NCBI GenBank assembly: GCA_019120235.1
Contig: DWVN01000040.1
Span: 1 to 15,150 of the forward strand
From: Dwaynesavagella gallinarum
GTDB lineage: Bacteria > Bacillota > Clostridia > Clostridiales > Clostridiaceae
DNA length: 15,150 nucleotides
Reading direction: 5' to 3'
Positions 7,634 to 14,679 of the stretch are shown one piece after another; position 1 is the first letter of the stretch, and every line of letters begins with the position of its first letter. The notes under the pieces were generated by a model. The model was not told where the DNA came from. It saw only the letters and a list, made by a program, of their open reading frames with translations, and did not search any database. The translations under genes were made by a program, and so were the position numbers.

Positions 7634-7807
7634 ATGGCTTTTAAAATTAGTAATGAGTGTATAGGGTGCGGAGCTTGTGCTGCAGATTGTCCGGTTATGT
7701 GTATAACACAAAAAGATAATGGACAGTATGAAATAAATCCATCTGAGTGTATAGATTGTGGCACATGTGAAGGCGTTTGCCCAGTAAGTGCTATAAGTAA
7801 AGCTTAA
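7634..7807 (+). CDS. Small 2[4Fe-4S] ferredoxin
   Basis: Bacterial-type ferredoxin of 57 residues, a cytoplasmic low-potential one-electron carrier. In anaerobic Clostridia such proteins serve pyruvate:ferredoxin oxidoreductase, hydrogenase and similar enzymes. Two complete CxxCxxCxxxCP motifs are visible: Cys9, 12, 15, 19 and Cys39, 42, 45, 49, with Pro after the last Cys of each. There is one additional Cys23. The two halves are related, as in clostridial ferredoxins. The ATG has GGAGG ten bases upstream. The gene has its own near-consensus promoter and a perfect hairpin terminator, so it is most likely monocistronic and highly expressed. It is G+C-richer than its neighbours because of the many Cys and Gly codons. 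The call is secure; the specific partner is unknown. Confidence 0.95.
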   Translation: MAFKISNECIGCGACAADCPVMCITQKDNGQYEINPSECIDCGTCEGVCPVSAISKA

Positions 7808-7810
7808 ATT

Positions 7811-7839
7811 TAACAGAGGTATACCTCTGTTATTTTTTT
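7811..7839 (+). terminator. Rho-independent terminator after the ferredoxin gene
   Basis: A perfect 22-base palindrome (7811-7832; arms TAACAGAGGTA and TACCTCTGTTA) is followed by seven T residues (7833-7839). It begins three bases after the ferredoxin stop codon. Confidence 0.93.
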
Positions 7840-7860
7840 AATTAAAAAAAATGTAGAATT

Positions 7861-7886
7861 ATATAATTAATAGTAGTTAATTATAT
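7861..7886. repeat. 10-bp perfect inverted repeat upstream of mcsA (possible operator)
   Basis: ATATAATTAA (7861-7870) and TTAATTATAT (7877-7886) flank a six-base spacer. It lies between the ferredoxin terminator and the putative mcsA promoter. No CtsR box (GTCAAA direct repeats) is seen in the region. The arms are entirely A/T, so chance is a real possibility. Confidence 0.4.
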
Positions 7887-7933
7887 TTTATAAATACGTT
7901 TAAACTTATTTGTATATTGGAAATATAACAAAA

Positions 7934-7948
7934 TGATATGATTATAAT
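7934..7948 (+). promoter_or_regulatory. Candidate -10 region for the mcsA-mcsB-clpC operon
   Basis: TGATATGAT (an extended -10 with TATGAT at 7937-7942) is directly followed by TATAAT (7943-7948). TTGGAA at 7917-7922 is the nearest -35-like box, but its spacing is poor for either (14 or 20 bases). A promoter is expected here because a strong terminator precedes it. Confidence 0.45.
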
Positions 7949-7961
7949 TTATTTTAATTAA

Positions 7962-7968
7962 GAGGTGA
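7962..7968 (+). promoter_or_regulatory. Ribosome binding site that sets the mcsA start
   Basis: GAGGTGA matches the 16S tail complement. It contains the GTG (7965-7967) that would otherwise be the longest start, which rules that start out. The usable starts are TTG at 7974, or TTG at 7971. Confidence 0.65.
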
Positions 7969-7973
7969 GCTTG

Positions 7974-8507
7974 TTGGATAGATGTGAAAGGTGCAATAAA
8001 TATCAAGCTAATGTTCATATTGTAAAAGTTTTTGACGGTATAAAAAAAGAGCTTAATATATGCGAAAAGTGTGCTAAAGAATTGGGAGAATTTAATTTGA
8101 ATTCTATATTGGATGTAGAAAATACATTTTCATTAAATATTTTAAGTGGTCTTGTTGAGTATTTTAATAATAACCAACAATCTTCTGTTGTAAAGATAAA
8201 TGATTCAGAATGTTCTAAGTGTAAAACTACTTATGCTGAGTTCAAAAATACAGGATTTTTAGGATGTGATGATTGTTATAAACAGTTTTTAAAGATACTT
8301 GCAATTTTTATAAAGCGTGTTCAAAACGGAACAGAGCATAATGGAAAAATACCATCAAGATGTGGAGAAAAAGTTATTAAAAGAAAAGAGTTAAATGATT
8401 TGAGAGAAAAATTACAAAAATCGATTTTATCAGAAGAATATGAAAAAGCTGCAGAGATTAGAGATTTGATAAAAAAATTAGAAGAGAATATAAAGGAGGA
8501 TAAATAA
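7974..8507 (+). CDS. mcsA: McsA, zinc-binding activator of arginine kinase McsB
   Basis: Partner and activator of McsB in the protein-arginine phosphorylation system feeding ClpC-ClpP. Read from TTG at 7974 it has 177 residues (7971 would add one). Four CxxC pairs are visible, at Cys4/7, 30/33, 80/83 and 98/101, as expected for McsA zinc modules. The TEHNGKIP segment near residue 120 is also typical. The C-terminal 40 residues form a UVR-type coiled region (KELNDLREKLQKSI... about 137-172) like that found in UvrB and ClpC. In most Firmicutes ctsR precedes this gene; here a ferredoxin gene with its own terminator takes that place. mcsB begins two bases after the stop. Confidence 0.92.
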   Translation: MDRCERCNKYQANVHIVKVFDGIKKELNICEKCAKELGEFNLNSILDVENTFSLNILSGLVEYFNNNQQSSVVKINDSECSKCKTTYAEFKNTGFLGCDDCYKQFLKILAIFIKRVQNGTEHNGKIPSRCGEKVIKRKELNDLREKLQKSILSEEYEKAAEIRDLIKKLEENIKEDK

Positions 8508-8509
8508 TT

Positions 8510-9550
8510 GTGTTAAAGAATTGGATTTATTCTCAAAATGATGGATTAAATAAATTTGTTTTAAGTAGTAGGATTAGACTTGCGCGTAATTTAAAAGGTG
8601 AGGTTTTTCCACACAAATTAGATAGTGAAAAGGCGTTTAATATTGCCGATAAAGTTGAAAAAAGTTTAGATGGTTATAGTGAGTCTTTCAAAAGAGTTGA
8701 TTTGAATTCTAAGAGTAACTTGGACAATAGTATTTATTTAGAAAAGCATTTGATAAGTAAAGATCTAATAAAAGCATCGTCTAAGTCGTCTTTTTTTGTA
8801 AATGATAGTGAGACAATAAGTATAATGATAAACGAAGAAGATCATTTAAGGATGCAATTTTTTAATTCAGGATATAATTTGTTAGATACTTTTAATGAAG
8901 CTATGAATTTAGATGATTTTATAGAAAGTAAAATTGATTATGCTTTTGATGAAAAAATAGGATATTTAACTACATGTCCAACAAATTTAGGTACAGGTAT
9001 GAGAGCTTCGATTATGATTCATCTTCCGGCTCTTACTATGACGGATCATATATCTAAGGTTTATAAAGCATTAACTCAGGTTGGTATGACAATAAGAGGT
9101 CTTTATGGAGAAGGAAGTAAATCTGAAGGATGTATTTATCAAGTATCTAATCAAGTAACTTTAGGTGTAAGTGAGCAAGATATATTGAATAATTTGTATG
9201 CAATAGTTAAAGAATTGACAGAAAGAGAAATTAATATGAGAAAAACTCTTTTTAAAGATTATGAAATAGAAGTAAAGGATAAGATTTTTAGAAGTATAGG
9301 TATTTTATCAAATAGCTATTCAATAACGTCTAAAGAATCATTAGAACTTCTATCTCATGTTAGATTTGGGATTGAAGAGGGGATGGTTAAGGGAGATATA
9401 TGTATTAATAAAATATTGATAGGTTGTCAACCAGCTTCGCTTCAAAACTCTGTAGAAAATCTTAGTTTAAGTTCTAAACAGAGAGATTTTGAGAGGGCTA
9501 AATTTTTGAGAAATTCTTTTAAGAATATTGAAGTTATAGATAAAATGTAA
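8510..9550 (+). CDS. mcsB: Protein arginine kinase McsB
   Basis: Phosphorylates arginine residues on proteins, marking them for ClpC-ClpP degradation. The 346-residue protein keeps the phosphagen-kinase-type catalytic features: SSRIRLARNLKG (19-30) for nucleotide binding, NEEDHLRMQ (108-116), TTCPTNLGTGMR (154-165) with Cys156 at the catalytic-loop position, and EGSKSEGCIYQVSNQ (201-215). Near the C-terminus QRDFERA (324-330) contains the RDxxRA phosphoarginine-binding motif characteristic of McsB, so allosteric sensing of phosphoarginine is probably kept. The start is GTG at 8510 with GGAGG ten bases upstream inside the end of mcsA. clpC follows after 15 bp. Length and motifs are complete, so the kinase should be active. 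Confidence 0.96.
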   Translation: MLKNWIYSQNDGLNKFVLSSRIRLARNLKGEVFPHKLDSEKAFNIADKVEKSLDGYSESFKRVDLNSKSNLDNSIYLEKHLISKDLIKASSKSSFFVNDSETISIMINEEDHLRMQFFNSGYNLLDTFNEAMNLDDFIESKIDYAFDEKIGYLTTCPTNLGTGMRASIMIHLPALTMTDHISKVYKALTQVGMTIRGLYGEGSKSEGCIYQVSNQVTLGVSEQDILNNLYAIVKELTEREINMRKTLFKDYEIEVKDKIFRSIGILSNSYSITSKESLELLSHVRFGIEEGMVKGDICINKILIGCQPASLQNSVENLSLSSKQRDFERAKFLRNSFKNIEVIDKM

Positions 9551-9565
9551 CAAGGAGGTATTATA

Positions 9566-12001
9566 ATGTTTGATAAATTAACGGAACGAGCTAGAAAAGT
9601 AATTAGTTATTCAGGGGATGATGCTTTAAAATTAGGTCATGGGTTTATAGGAACTGAACATTTATTGCTTGGATTATTAAGAGAAGATGGACCGGTTCAG
9701 AAAATATTAAATTCTTTTAATATATTTTATGAAGATATGGTTAAGGAGATACGTACTGTATTATCTCCAGGAGAAATTGAAATAAAAAATACTGAGATAC
9801 CTTTAACTCCAAGAACCAAAAAAGTTATAGAGAGTAGCATTGAGGAAGCTAAGAAATTAGGACATAATCATGTGTCTCCAGAACATATATTGTTGGCACT
9901 AATAAATGAATCAGATGGTGTTGCTTATAAGTTGTTAGATAAGAAAGGAGTTTCAATTGTAAAAATTTGGAATCAAACTATAAATGCATTGAATGTTACG
10001 GGAGATATACAAAATCCCCATGAGCATGAACAAAGATTGAAAAAATTTCCAACTCCAATACTTGATCAACATGGAAGAGATTTAACTAAGATAGCTAGTG
10101 AAGGTAGTCTAGATCCAGTTATTGGTAGAGATTCAGAGACTCAAAGAGTTTTAGAAATTTTATGTAGGAGAATGAAAAATAATCCGTGTTTTATAGGTGA
10201 TCCTGGAGTGGGTAAGACTGCTATTGTAGAAGGGTTGGCTCAAAAAATATTTGAGGGGAATATACCTGAAATACTTAAAAATAAAAGAGTTGTAACTTTA
10301 GATTTATCATCTTTAATCGCTGGAACAAAATATAGAGGTGAGTTTGAAGAGAGACTAAAAAAAATAATGGATGAAGTAAAAAAATCTAAAAATGTTATTT
10401 TGTTCATTGATGAGATACATACAATAATTGGAGCTGGAGGAGCAGAAGGAGCTATTGATGCTTCAAATATATTGAAGCCAGCTTTAGCTAGAGGTGAGAT
10501 ACAGTGTATAGGAGCAACAACAATAGATGAGTATAGAAAATATATAGAAAAAGATAGTGCTCTTGAAAGAAGATTTCAACCTATTTTTGTTGGTGAGCCT
10601 ACTATTGATGAAACTGTGTCAATATTATTTGGTATAAGAGATAAATATGAGGCTCATCATAAAGTTAAAATTACTGATGATGCTATAAGGTCGGCTGTTG
10701 ATTTATCGGTAAGATTTATTACAGATAGATATCTTCCAGATAAAGCTATTGATTTAATAGATGAAGCATCAGCTAAAATAAGAGTAAGAAATTTAACTGT
10801 TCCTATTGAAGTTAAAGAAATTGAAGAAGAAATTGCTAAAGTTGGAAAAGAAAAACAAGAAGCTATAACTCTTGAAGATTTTGAAAAAGCAGCATCATTA
10901 CGTGATAAAGAACAGAAACTTAAAGAAAAGCTTGAAACATCAAAAGAGAGATGGAAAATAGAAAAATATGATAAAGAATTTACGTTGACTGAGAGAGAGA
11001 TTGCATCAGTTGTTGCAAGTTGGACAAAAATACCTGTAGAGAAATTAACTGAAACAGAGTCAGATAAGTTATTAAAACTTGAAGATGTTATTAAAAGAAG
11101 AGTTATATCTCAAGAAGAGGCTGTTTTATCCGTTGTTAAGGCAGTTAAAAGAGGCAGAGTTGGATTAAAAGATCCTAGACGCCCTATTGGATCGTTTATT
11201 TTTTTAGGACCTACAGGTGTTGGAAAAACTGAACTTTGTAAAGCTTTAGCGGAAGTTATGTTTGGCAGTGAAGATAATATTATAAGATTTGATATGTCTG
11301 AATTTATGGAGAAGCATACTATTTCTAAAATAATTGGTTCACCTCCTGGTTATGTAGGATTTCAAGAAGGTGGACAATTAACTGAGAAGGTCAGAAGAAA
11401 TCCTTATTCTGTTGTATTATTTGATGAAATAGAAAAAGCACATCCTGATATATTCAATATAATGTTACAAATACTTGAAGATGGGCATTTAACTGATTCT
11501 AATGGTAAAAAAGTAAGTTTTAAAAATACTATAATAATTTTAACATCTAATATTGGTGCTGATATTATAAATAAGAATTTATCTTTAGGTTTTTCTGCAT
11601 TTCAAAATAATAATAAAAATTCTTATGATAGGATGAAGGAGAATGTTTTAAAGGAACTCAAGATAAATTTCAAACCTGAATTTTTGAATAGACTGGATGA
11701 TATAATTGTATTTAAACAATTAGATGAGGATAGTTTAATGTCTATTTTAGAAAAAATGTTAAATGATTTTAAAAATAGAGTTGAAAGACAGAATATTTTT
11801 GTTGAGTTTACGTATGAAGCTAAAAAATTTATACTTGATAAAAGTATTGACCGCGAGTACGGAGCTAGACCTCTAAGACGTTCAATTACAAAATATGTTG
11901 AAGATGTAATTTCTGAAGAGATACTTTTGGGAAATATAGATTCTAATGATAATATAGAAGCATTAGTAAAAGATGATAAACTTATTTATGTAAAAAAATA
12001 A
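9566..12001 (+). CDS. clpC: ClpC, AAA+ unfoldase of the Clp protease
   Basis: Hsp100 ATPase that recognises substrates (in Firmicutes including phosphoarginine-marked proteins and adaptor-bound substrates), unfolds them and feeds them to ClpP. The 811-residue protein has a double Clp N-domain (about 1-145), a first AAA+ domain with Walker A GDPGVGKT (211-218) and Walker B FIDE (280-283), the short middle domain with a UVR-like coiled coil (about 420-465; LEDFEKAASLRDKEQ), and a second AAA+ domain with Walker A GPTGVGKT (548-555) and Walker B LFDE (618-621). LGF (674-676) is the ClpP-binding loop motif. The end has the typical YGARPLRR (765-772). AAGGAGGT lies seven bases before the ATG. It is the last gene of the mcsA operon; radA and disA, its usual followers, are absent. 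Confidence 0.97.
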   Translation: MFDKLTERARKVISYSGDDALKLGHGFIGTEHLLLGLLREDGPVQKILNSFNIFYEDMVKEIRTVLSPGEIEIKNTEIPLTPRTKKVIESSIEEAKKLGHNHVSPEHILLALINESDGVAYKLLDKKGVSIVKIWNQTINALNVTGDIQNPHEHEQRLKKFPTPILDQHGRDLTKIASEGSLDPVIGRDSETQRVLEILCRRMKNNPCFIGDPGVGKTAIVEGLAQKIFEGNIPEILKNKRVVTLDLSSLIAGTKYRGEFEERLKKIMDEVKKSKNVILFIDEIHTIIGAGGAEGAIDASNILKPALARGEIQCIGATTIDEYRKYIEKDSALERRFQPIFVGEPTIDETVSILFGIRDKYEAHHKVKITDDAIRSAVDLSVRFITDRYLPDKAIDLIDEASAKIRVRNLTVPIEVKEIEEEIAKVGKEKQEAITLEDFEKAASLRDKEQKLKEKLETSKERWKIEKYDKEFTLTEREIASVVASWTKIPVEKLTETESDKLLKLEDVIKRRVISQEEAVLSVVKAVKRGRVGLKDPRRPIGSFIFLGPTGVGKTELCKALAEVMFGSEDNIIRFDMSEFMEKHTISKIIGSPPGYVGFQEGGQLTEKVRRNPYSVVLFDEIEKAHPDIFNIMLQILEDGHLTDSNGKKVSFKNTIIILTSNIGADIINKNLSLGFSAFQNNNKNSYDRMKENVLKELKINFKPEFLNRLDDIIVFKQLDEDSLMSILEKMLNDFKNRVERQNIFVEFTYEAKKFILDKSIDREYGARPLRRSITKYVEDVISEEILLGNIDSNDNIEALVKDDKLIYVKK

Positions 12002-12030
12002 AAGATATGGTTTTATACTATATCTTTTAT
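12001..12030 (+). terminator. Probable terminator after clpC
   Basis: AAAGATATGGT (12001-12011) pairs with ACTATATCTTT (12017-12027), one pair being G-U, around a five-base loop. The stem begins on the last base of the clpC stop codon. The T tract is short and interrupted (TTTTATTT), so termination may be partial. Confidence 0.6.
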
Positions 12031-12049
12031 TTAAAGTTAAAATATAAAT

Positions 12050-12078
12050 TTGTAAATTAATGGAAAGAATATTATAAT
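12050..12078 (+). promoter_or_regulatory. Promoter for ispD-cysS-mrnC-rlmB
   Basis: TTGTAA (12050-12055), a 17-base spacer and a perfect TATAAT (12073-12078). The ATG of ispD follows about 30 bp after the -10. The leader is too short for a T-box, so no tRNA-sensing control of cysS is visible here. Confidence 0.65.
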
Positions 12079-12100
12079 GTTATTGATCAACGTTTTAGGT

Positions 12101-12104
12101 GAGG
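12101..12104 (+). promoter_or_regulatory. Ribosome binding site that sets the ispD start
   Basis: AGGTGAGG (12097-12104) precedes the ATG at 12111, with six bases after the last G. The upstream in-frame GTG at 12099 lies within this site and is not a credible start. Confidence 0.65.
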
Positions 12105-12110
12105 AATTTT

Positions 12111-12800
12111 ATGTATAAGGTTGATTGTATAATTTTAGCTGCAGGAAAATCTACTCGAATGAATATGAGTTTAAATAAACAGTTTTTAGAAATTAATAAT
12201 AAGCCTATAATATATTACTCTTTACATAAATTTTTAAATCATAAGTATGTAAATGATGTGATTTTAGTTTTGAATAATGAATATGAGGAATATTGTCTAA
12301 AAAATGTTATTAAACGATTTTTTTTAGATAGAAAAATAAAAATTGTATTAGGGGGAGAACTTAGACAAGATTCAGTTTTTAATGCGTTAAAGAGTGTAAC
12401 AAGTGACTATGTTTTAATACATGACGGTGCTAGACCTTTTGTAAGTGTGGATTGTATAACAAATGGTATAAGAAATGCTTATAAATATGATGCTTCATCT
12501 TGTTATGTAGTACCTAAAGATACTATAAAAATTGATAAAGGTAATTGTGTTGATGTTTTAGATAGGGAAAGATTGTTATGTGTTCAAACACCACAATGTT
12601 TTAAAACATCAGTTTTAATTTATGCTTATGATTATGTAAAAAAAAATAATAAAATCATAACAGATGAAACCAGTGCTTTAGATTTGGTAGGTAAAAAAAC
12701 GTATTTTTATTTGGGCGATTATTTTAATATAAAAATAACTACTAAAGAAGATTTGTATTTTGGAAATGTAATTTTAAGTAATAATTTAGGAGAAATTTAA
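12111..12800 (+). CDS. ispD: 2-C-methyl-D-erythritol 4-phosphate cytidylyltransferase
   Basis: Third step of the MEP isoprenoid pathway: joins CTP and 2-C-methyl-D-erythritol 4-phosphate to give CDP-ME. From ATG at 12111 the protein has 229 residues, normal for the family. Visible motifs are the glycine-rich CTP loop AAGKSTRM (10-17), NKQFLEI (22-28), the GGELRQDSV segment (81-89), IHDGARPFV (103-111), Lys140 in KDTIK, TPQCF (160-164), TDETSALD (184-191) and the C-terminal GDYFNIKITTKEDL (202-215). The usual following gene ispF is not next to it. The stop codon overlaps the cysS ATG by one base (TAATG), so translation of the two is probably coupled. Confidence 0.94.
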   Translation: MYKVDCIILAAGKSTRMNMSLNKQFLEINNKPIIYYSLHKFLNHKYVNDVILVLNNEYEEYCLKNVIKRFFLDRKIKIVLGGELRQDSVFNALKSVTSDYVLIHDGARPFVSVDCITNGIRNAYKYDASSCYVVPKDTIKIDKGNCVDVLDRERLLCVQTPQCFKTSVLIYAYDYVKKNNKIITDETSALDLVGKKTYFYLGDYFNIKITTKEDLYFGNVILSNNLGEI

Positions 12801-14233
12801 TGAAAGTATTTAATACTATTACTAGGAAAAAAGAAAAATTTAATCCAATTAACAAAGAATTTGTCACAATGTATGTTTGTGGTCCCACTGTTTATGATTT
12901 GTTTCATATTGGAAATGCTAGAACTTTTGTTGTTTTTGATGTTGTTAGACGTTATTTAGAATATAAAGGATATAAAGTGAAATTTATTCAAAATTTTACA
13001 GATATAGATGATAAGATAATTAATAAAGCTAATAAAGAAGGAAAACATATAAGCCAAGTCAGTGAAAGGTACATAAAGCATTATTATGAAGATGCTGATA
13101 AGTTGAATATTAAACGTGCTACTTTAAATCCTAGAGCTACAGAGAATATTAAAGAAATGATTGATTTAATATTACATCTTATTGAGAAGGGATTTGCTTA
13201 TGAAGTAAATGGGGATGTATATTTTTCTATTAAGTGTTTTAGTGAGTATGGTAAATTGTTTGGACAAGATATAAAAACATTGAAAGTAGGTTCTAGGATT
13301 GAAGTTAATAAGAATAAAAAAGATCCTTTAGATTTTATACTATGGAAAAAGTCTAAAGAAAATGAACCAGGATATGATTCTGTATGGGGAAAAGGTAGGC
13401 CGGGATGGCATACAGAGTGCGGTTCTATGATTTATAAATATTTTGATGGAAATACTATAGATATTCATGGAGGTGGTGGAGATTTAATTTTTCCGCATCA
13501 TGAAAATGAGATTGCTCAGATTGAGGCATTAACAGGAAAACCATTGTCTAATTATTGGATGCATTGTTCTTTTTTAAGTATTAATGATGAAAAAATGTCT
13601 AAATCTTTAAATAATTTTTTTACTACAAGGGAGATTTTAAGTAAGTACTCTAGTAATTGTTTGAGGTTTTTTATATTATCATCCCATTATAGGAATGAAC
13701 TTTGTTATTCTGAACAACAAATTATATGGGCTGAAAAATCATTAGAACGTGTATACAAGTGTTATTTTTCTATATTAGATAAAGAAAAAGGGAAAATTGA
13801 AAATGTACATGATAAACATATTAGTGAAATATTGAATTTTAAAGATAAATTTATAGAAAAAATGGATGATGATTTTAATACATCTGATGGGATGTCTGTT
13901 ATTTTTGAATTTATTAGATATGTAAATTCTTTTTTATTTGAGTTTACTTCTAGTGAGTTAAAATATTGTAAAAATATTTTAGTAGAACTTTTGGATATTT
14001 TAGGTATTAACATTAAAGAAATTGTTGAGAGAGGTAGCAAAATAATTTTAACTGAAGAAATAAAAAATATTATTATGCAAAGATATGAATGTAAAAAAAA
14101 TAAAGATTTTGTTTCCGCTGATTCTATAAGGGAAAAGTTATTAAAAATGAATATATTACTTGAAGATATTCAAGATGGTGTTAGGGTTGTAGAGGCAGAT
14201 ACCAATGTTTTTGTTGAAACTATTTTATATTAA
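12800..14233 (+). CDS. cysS: Cysteinyl-tRNA synthetase
   Basis: Class I synthetase that charges tRNA-Cys. The 477-residue protein has all class signatures: CGPTVYDLFHIGNAR (27-41) with zinc ligand Cys27 and the HIGH-type HIGN (36-39), QNFTDIDDK (64-72), GWHTECGSM (202-210) with zinc ligand Cys207, GGGGDLIFPHHENE (224-237) with ligands His233 and Glu237, and KMSKS (265-269). The C-terminal helical anticodon region has the usual DDFNTSDG (about 356-363) and the RYECKKNKDFVSADSIRE segment. AGGAG lies seven bases before the ATG. The gene overlaps ispD by one base and is followed by mrnC, as in Bacillus, where cysE and gltX precede it. Those two are absent here. Confidence 0.97.
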   Translation: MKVFNTITRKKEKFNPINKEFVTMYVCGPTVYDLFHIGNARTFVVFDVVRRYLEYKGYKVKFIQNFTDIDDKIINKANKEGKHISQVSERYIKHYYEDADKLNIKRATLNPRATENIKEMIDLILHLIEKGFAYEVNGDVYFSIKCFSEYGKLFGQDIKTLKVGSRIEVNKNKKDPLDFILWKKSKENEPGYDSVWGKGRPGWHTECGSMIYKYFDGNTIDIHGGGGDLIFPHHENEIAQIEALTGKPLSNYWMHCSFLSINDEKMSKSLNNFFTTREILSKYSSNCLRFFILSSHYRNELCYSEQQIIWAEKSLERVYKCYFSILDKEKGKIENVHDKHISEILNFKDKFIEKMDDDFNTSDGMSVIFEFIRYVNSFLFEFTSSELKYCKNILVELLDILGINIKEIVERGSKIILTEEIKNIIMQRYECKKNKDFVSADSIREKLLKMNILLEDIQDGVRVVEADTNVFVETILY

Positions 14234-14238
14234 AATAC

Positions 14239-14245
14239 AAGGTGA
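14239..14245 (+). promoter_or_regulatory. Ribosome binding site that sets the mrnC start
   Basis: AAGGTGA ends five bases before ATG at 14251. It contains the in-frame GTG at 14242 that would give a longer reading frame, so the ATG is preferred. Confidence 0.6.
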
Positions 14246-14250
14246 ATTGG

Positions 14251-14667
14251 ATGGAATGGAGTTTAATTAAAAATTTAAATTTATATTCAAAAGAAGAAAT
14301 AAGATGTTTAAATCCCATAAATATTGCTTATATAGGAGATTGTGTATATGAACTTTATTTGCGTAGTCATGTTATGAAAAAATTTGGTAATATAAATTCT
14401 AATAAACTTCATTTAGAAGTCATCAAATATGTTAATGCAGGAGCACAAAGAGCTGCATATTTTAAGGTTAAAGAATTACTTACAGATGATGAAAAAATAT
14501 ATTTTAAAAAAGGCAGGAATGCTAAAACAAAAACAATCCCTAAAAATTCTAGTATTTTTGATTATAGAGTCTCTACAGGTTTTGAGACAATTATAGGATA
14601 TTTGTATATAACAGGTAATTTTAGTAGACTTGATTTAATTGTAGGTGAAATATTAAATTGTATTTAA
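14251..14667 (+). CDS. mrnC: Mini-ribonuclease III
   Basis: Homodimeric RNase III-type nuclease without a double-stranded RNA-binding domain. In Bacillus it matures the ends of 23S rRNA in the assembling large subunit. From ATG at 14251 it has 138 residues, the usual size. NPINIAYIGDCVYELYLR (21-38) carries the catalytic Asp30. FKKGRNAKTKTIPKN (85-99) is the conserved basic loop, and STGFETIIGYLY (108-119) carries the catalytic Glu112. There is no extra domain. The gene lies 17 bp after cysS and 12 bp before rlmB, the standard cysS-mrnC-rlmB arrangement, which links tRNA charging with rRNA processing and modification. Confidence 0.94.
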   Translation: MEWSLIKNLNLYSKEEIRCLNPINIAYIGDCVYELYLRSHVMKKFGNINSNKLHLEVIKYVNAGAQRAAYFKVKELLTDDEKIYFKKGRNAKTKTIPKNSSIFDYRVSTGFETIIGYLYITGNFSRLDLIVGEILNCI

Positions 14668-14679
14668 GGAGAAGTAACT

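Noticed and set aside
12031..12110. T-box or other riboswitch before ispD-cysS
   Set aside because: The promoter at 12050-12078 leaves a leader of only about 25 bases, too short for a T-box, and no conserved T-box sequence is present.
13762..14040. Open reading frame of 92 codons on the minus strand opposite the end of cysS
   Set aside because: It lies in the antisense of a complete synthetase gene with no start signals of its own.
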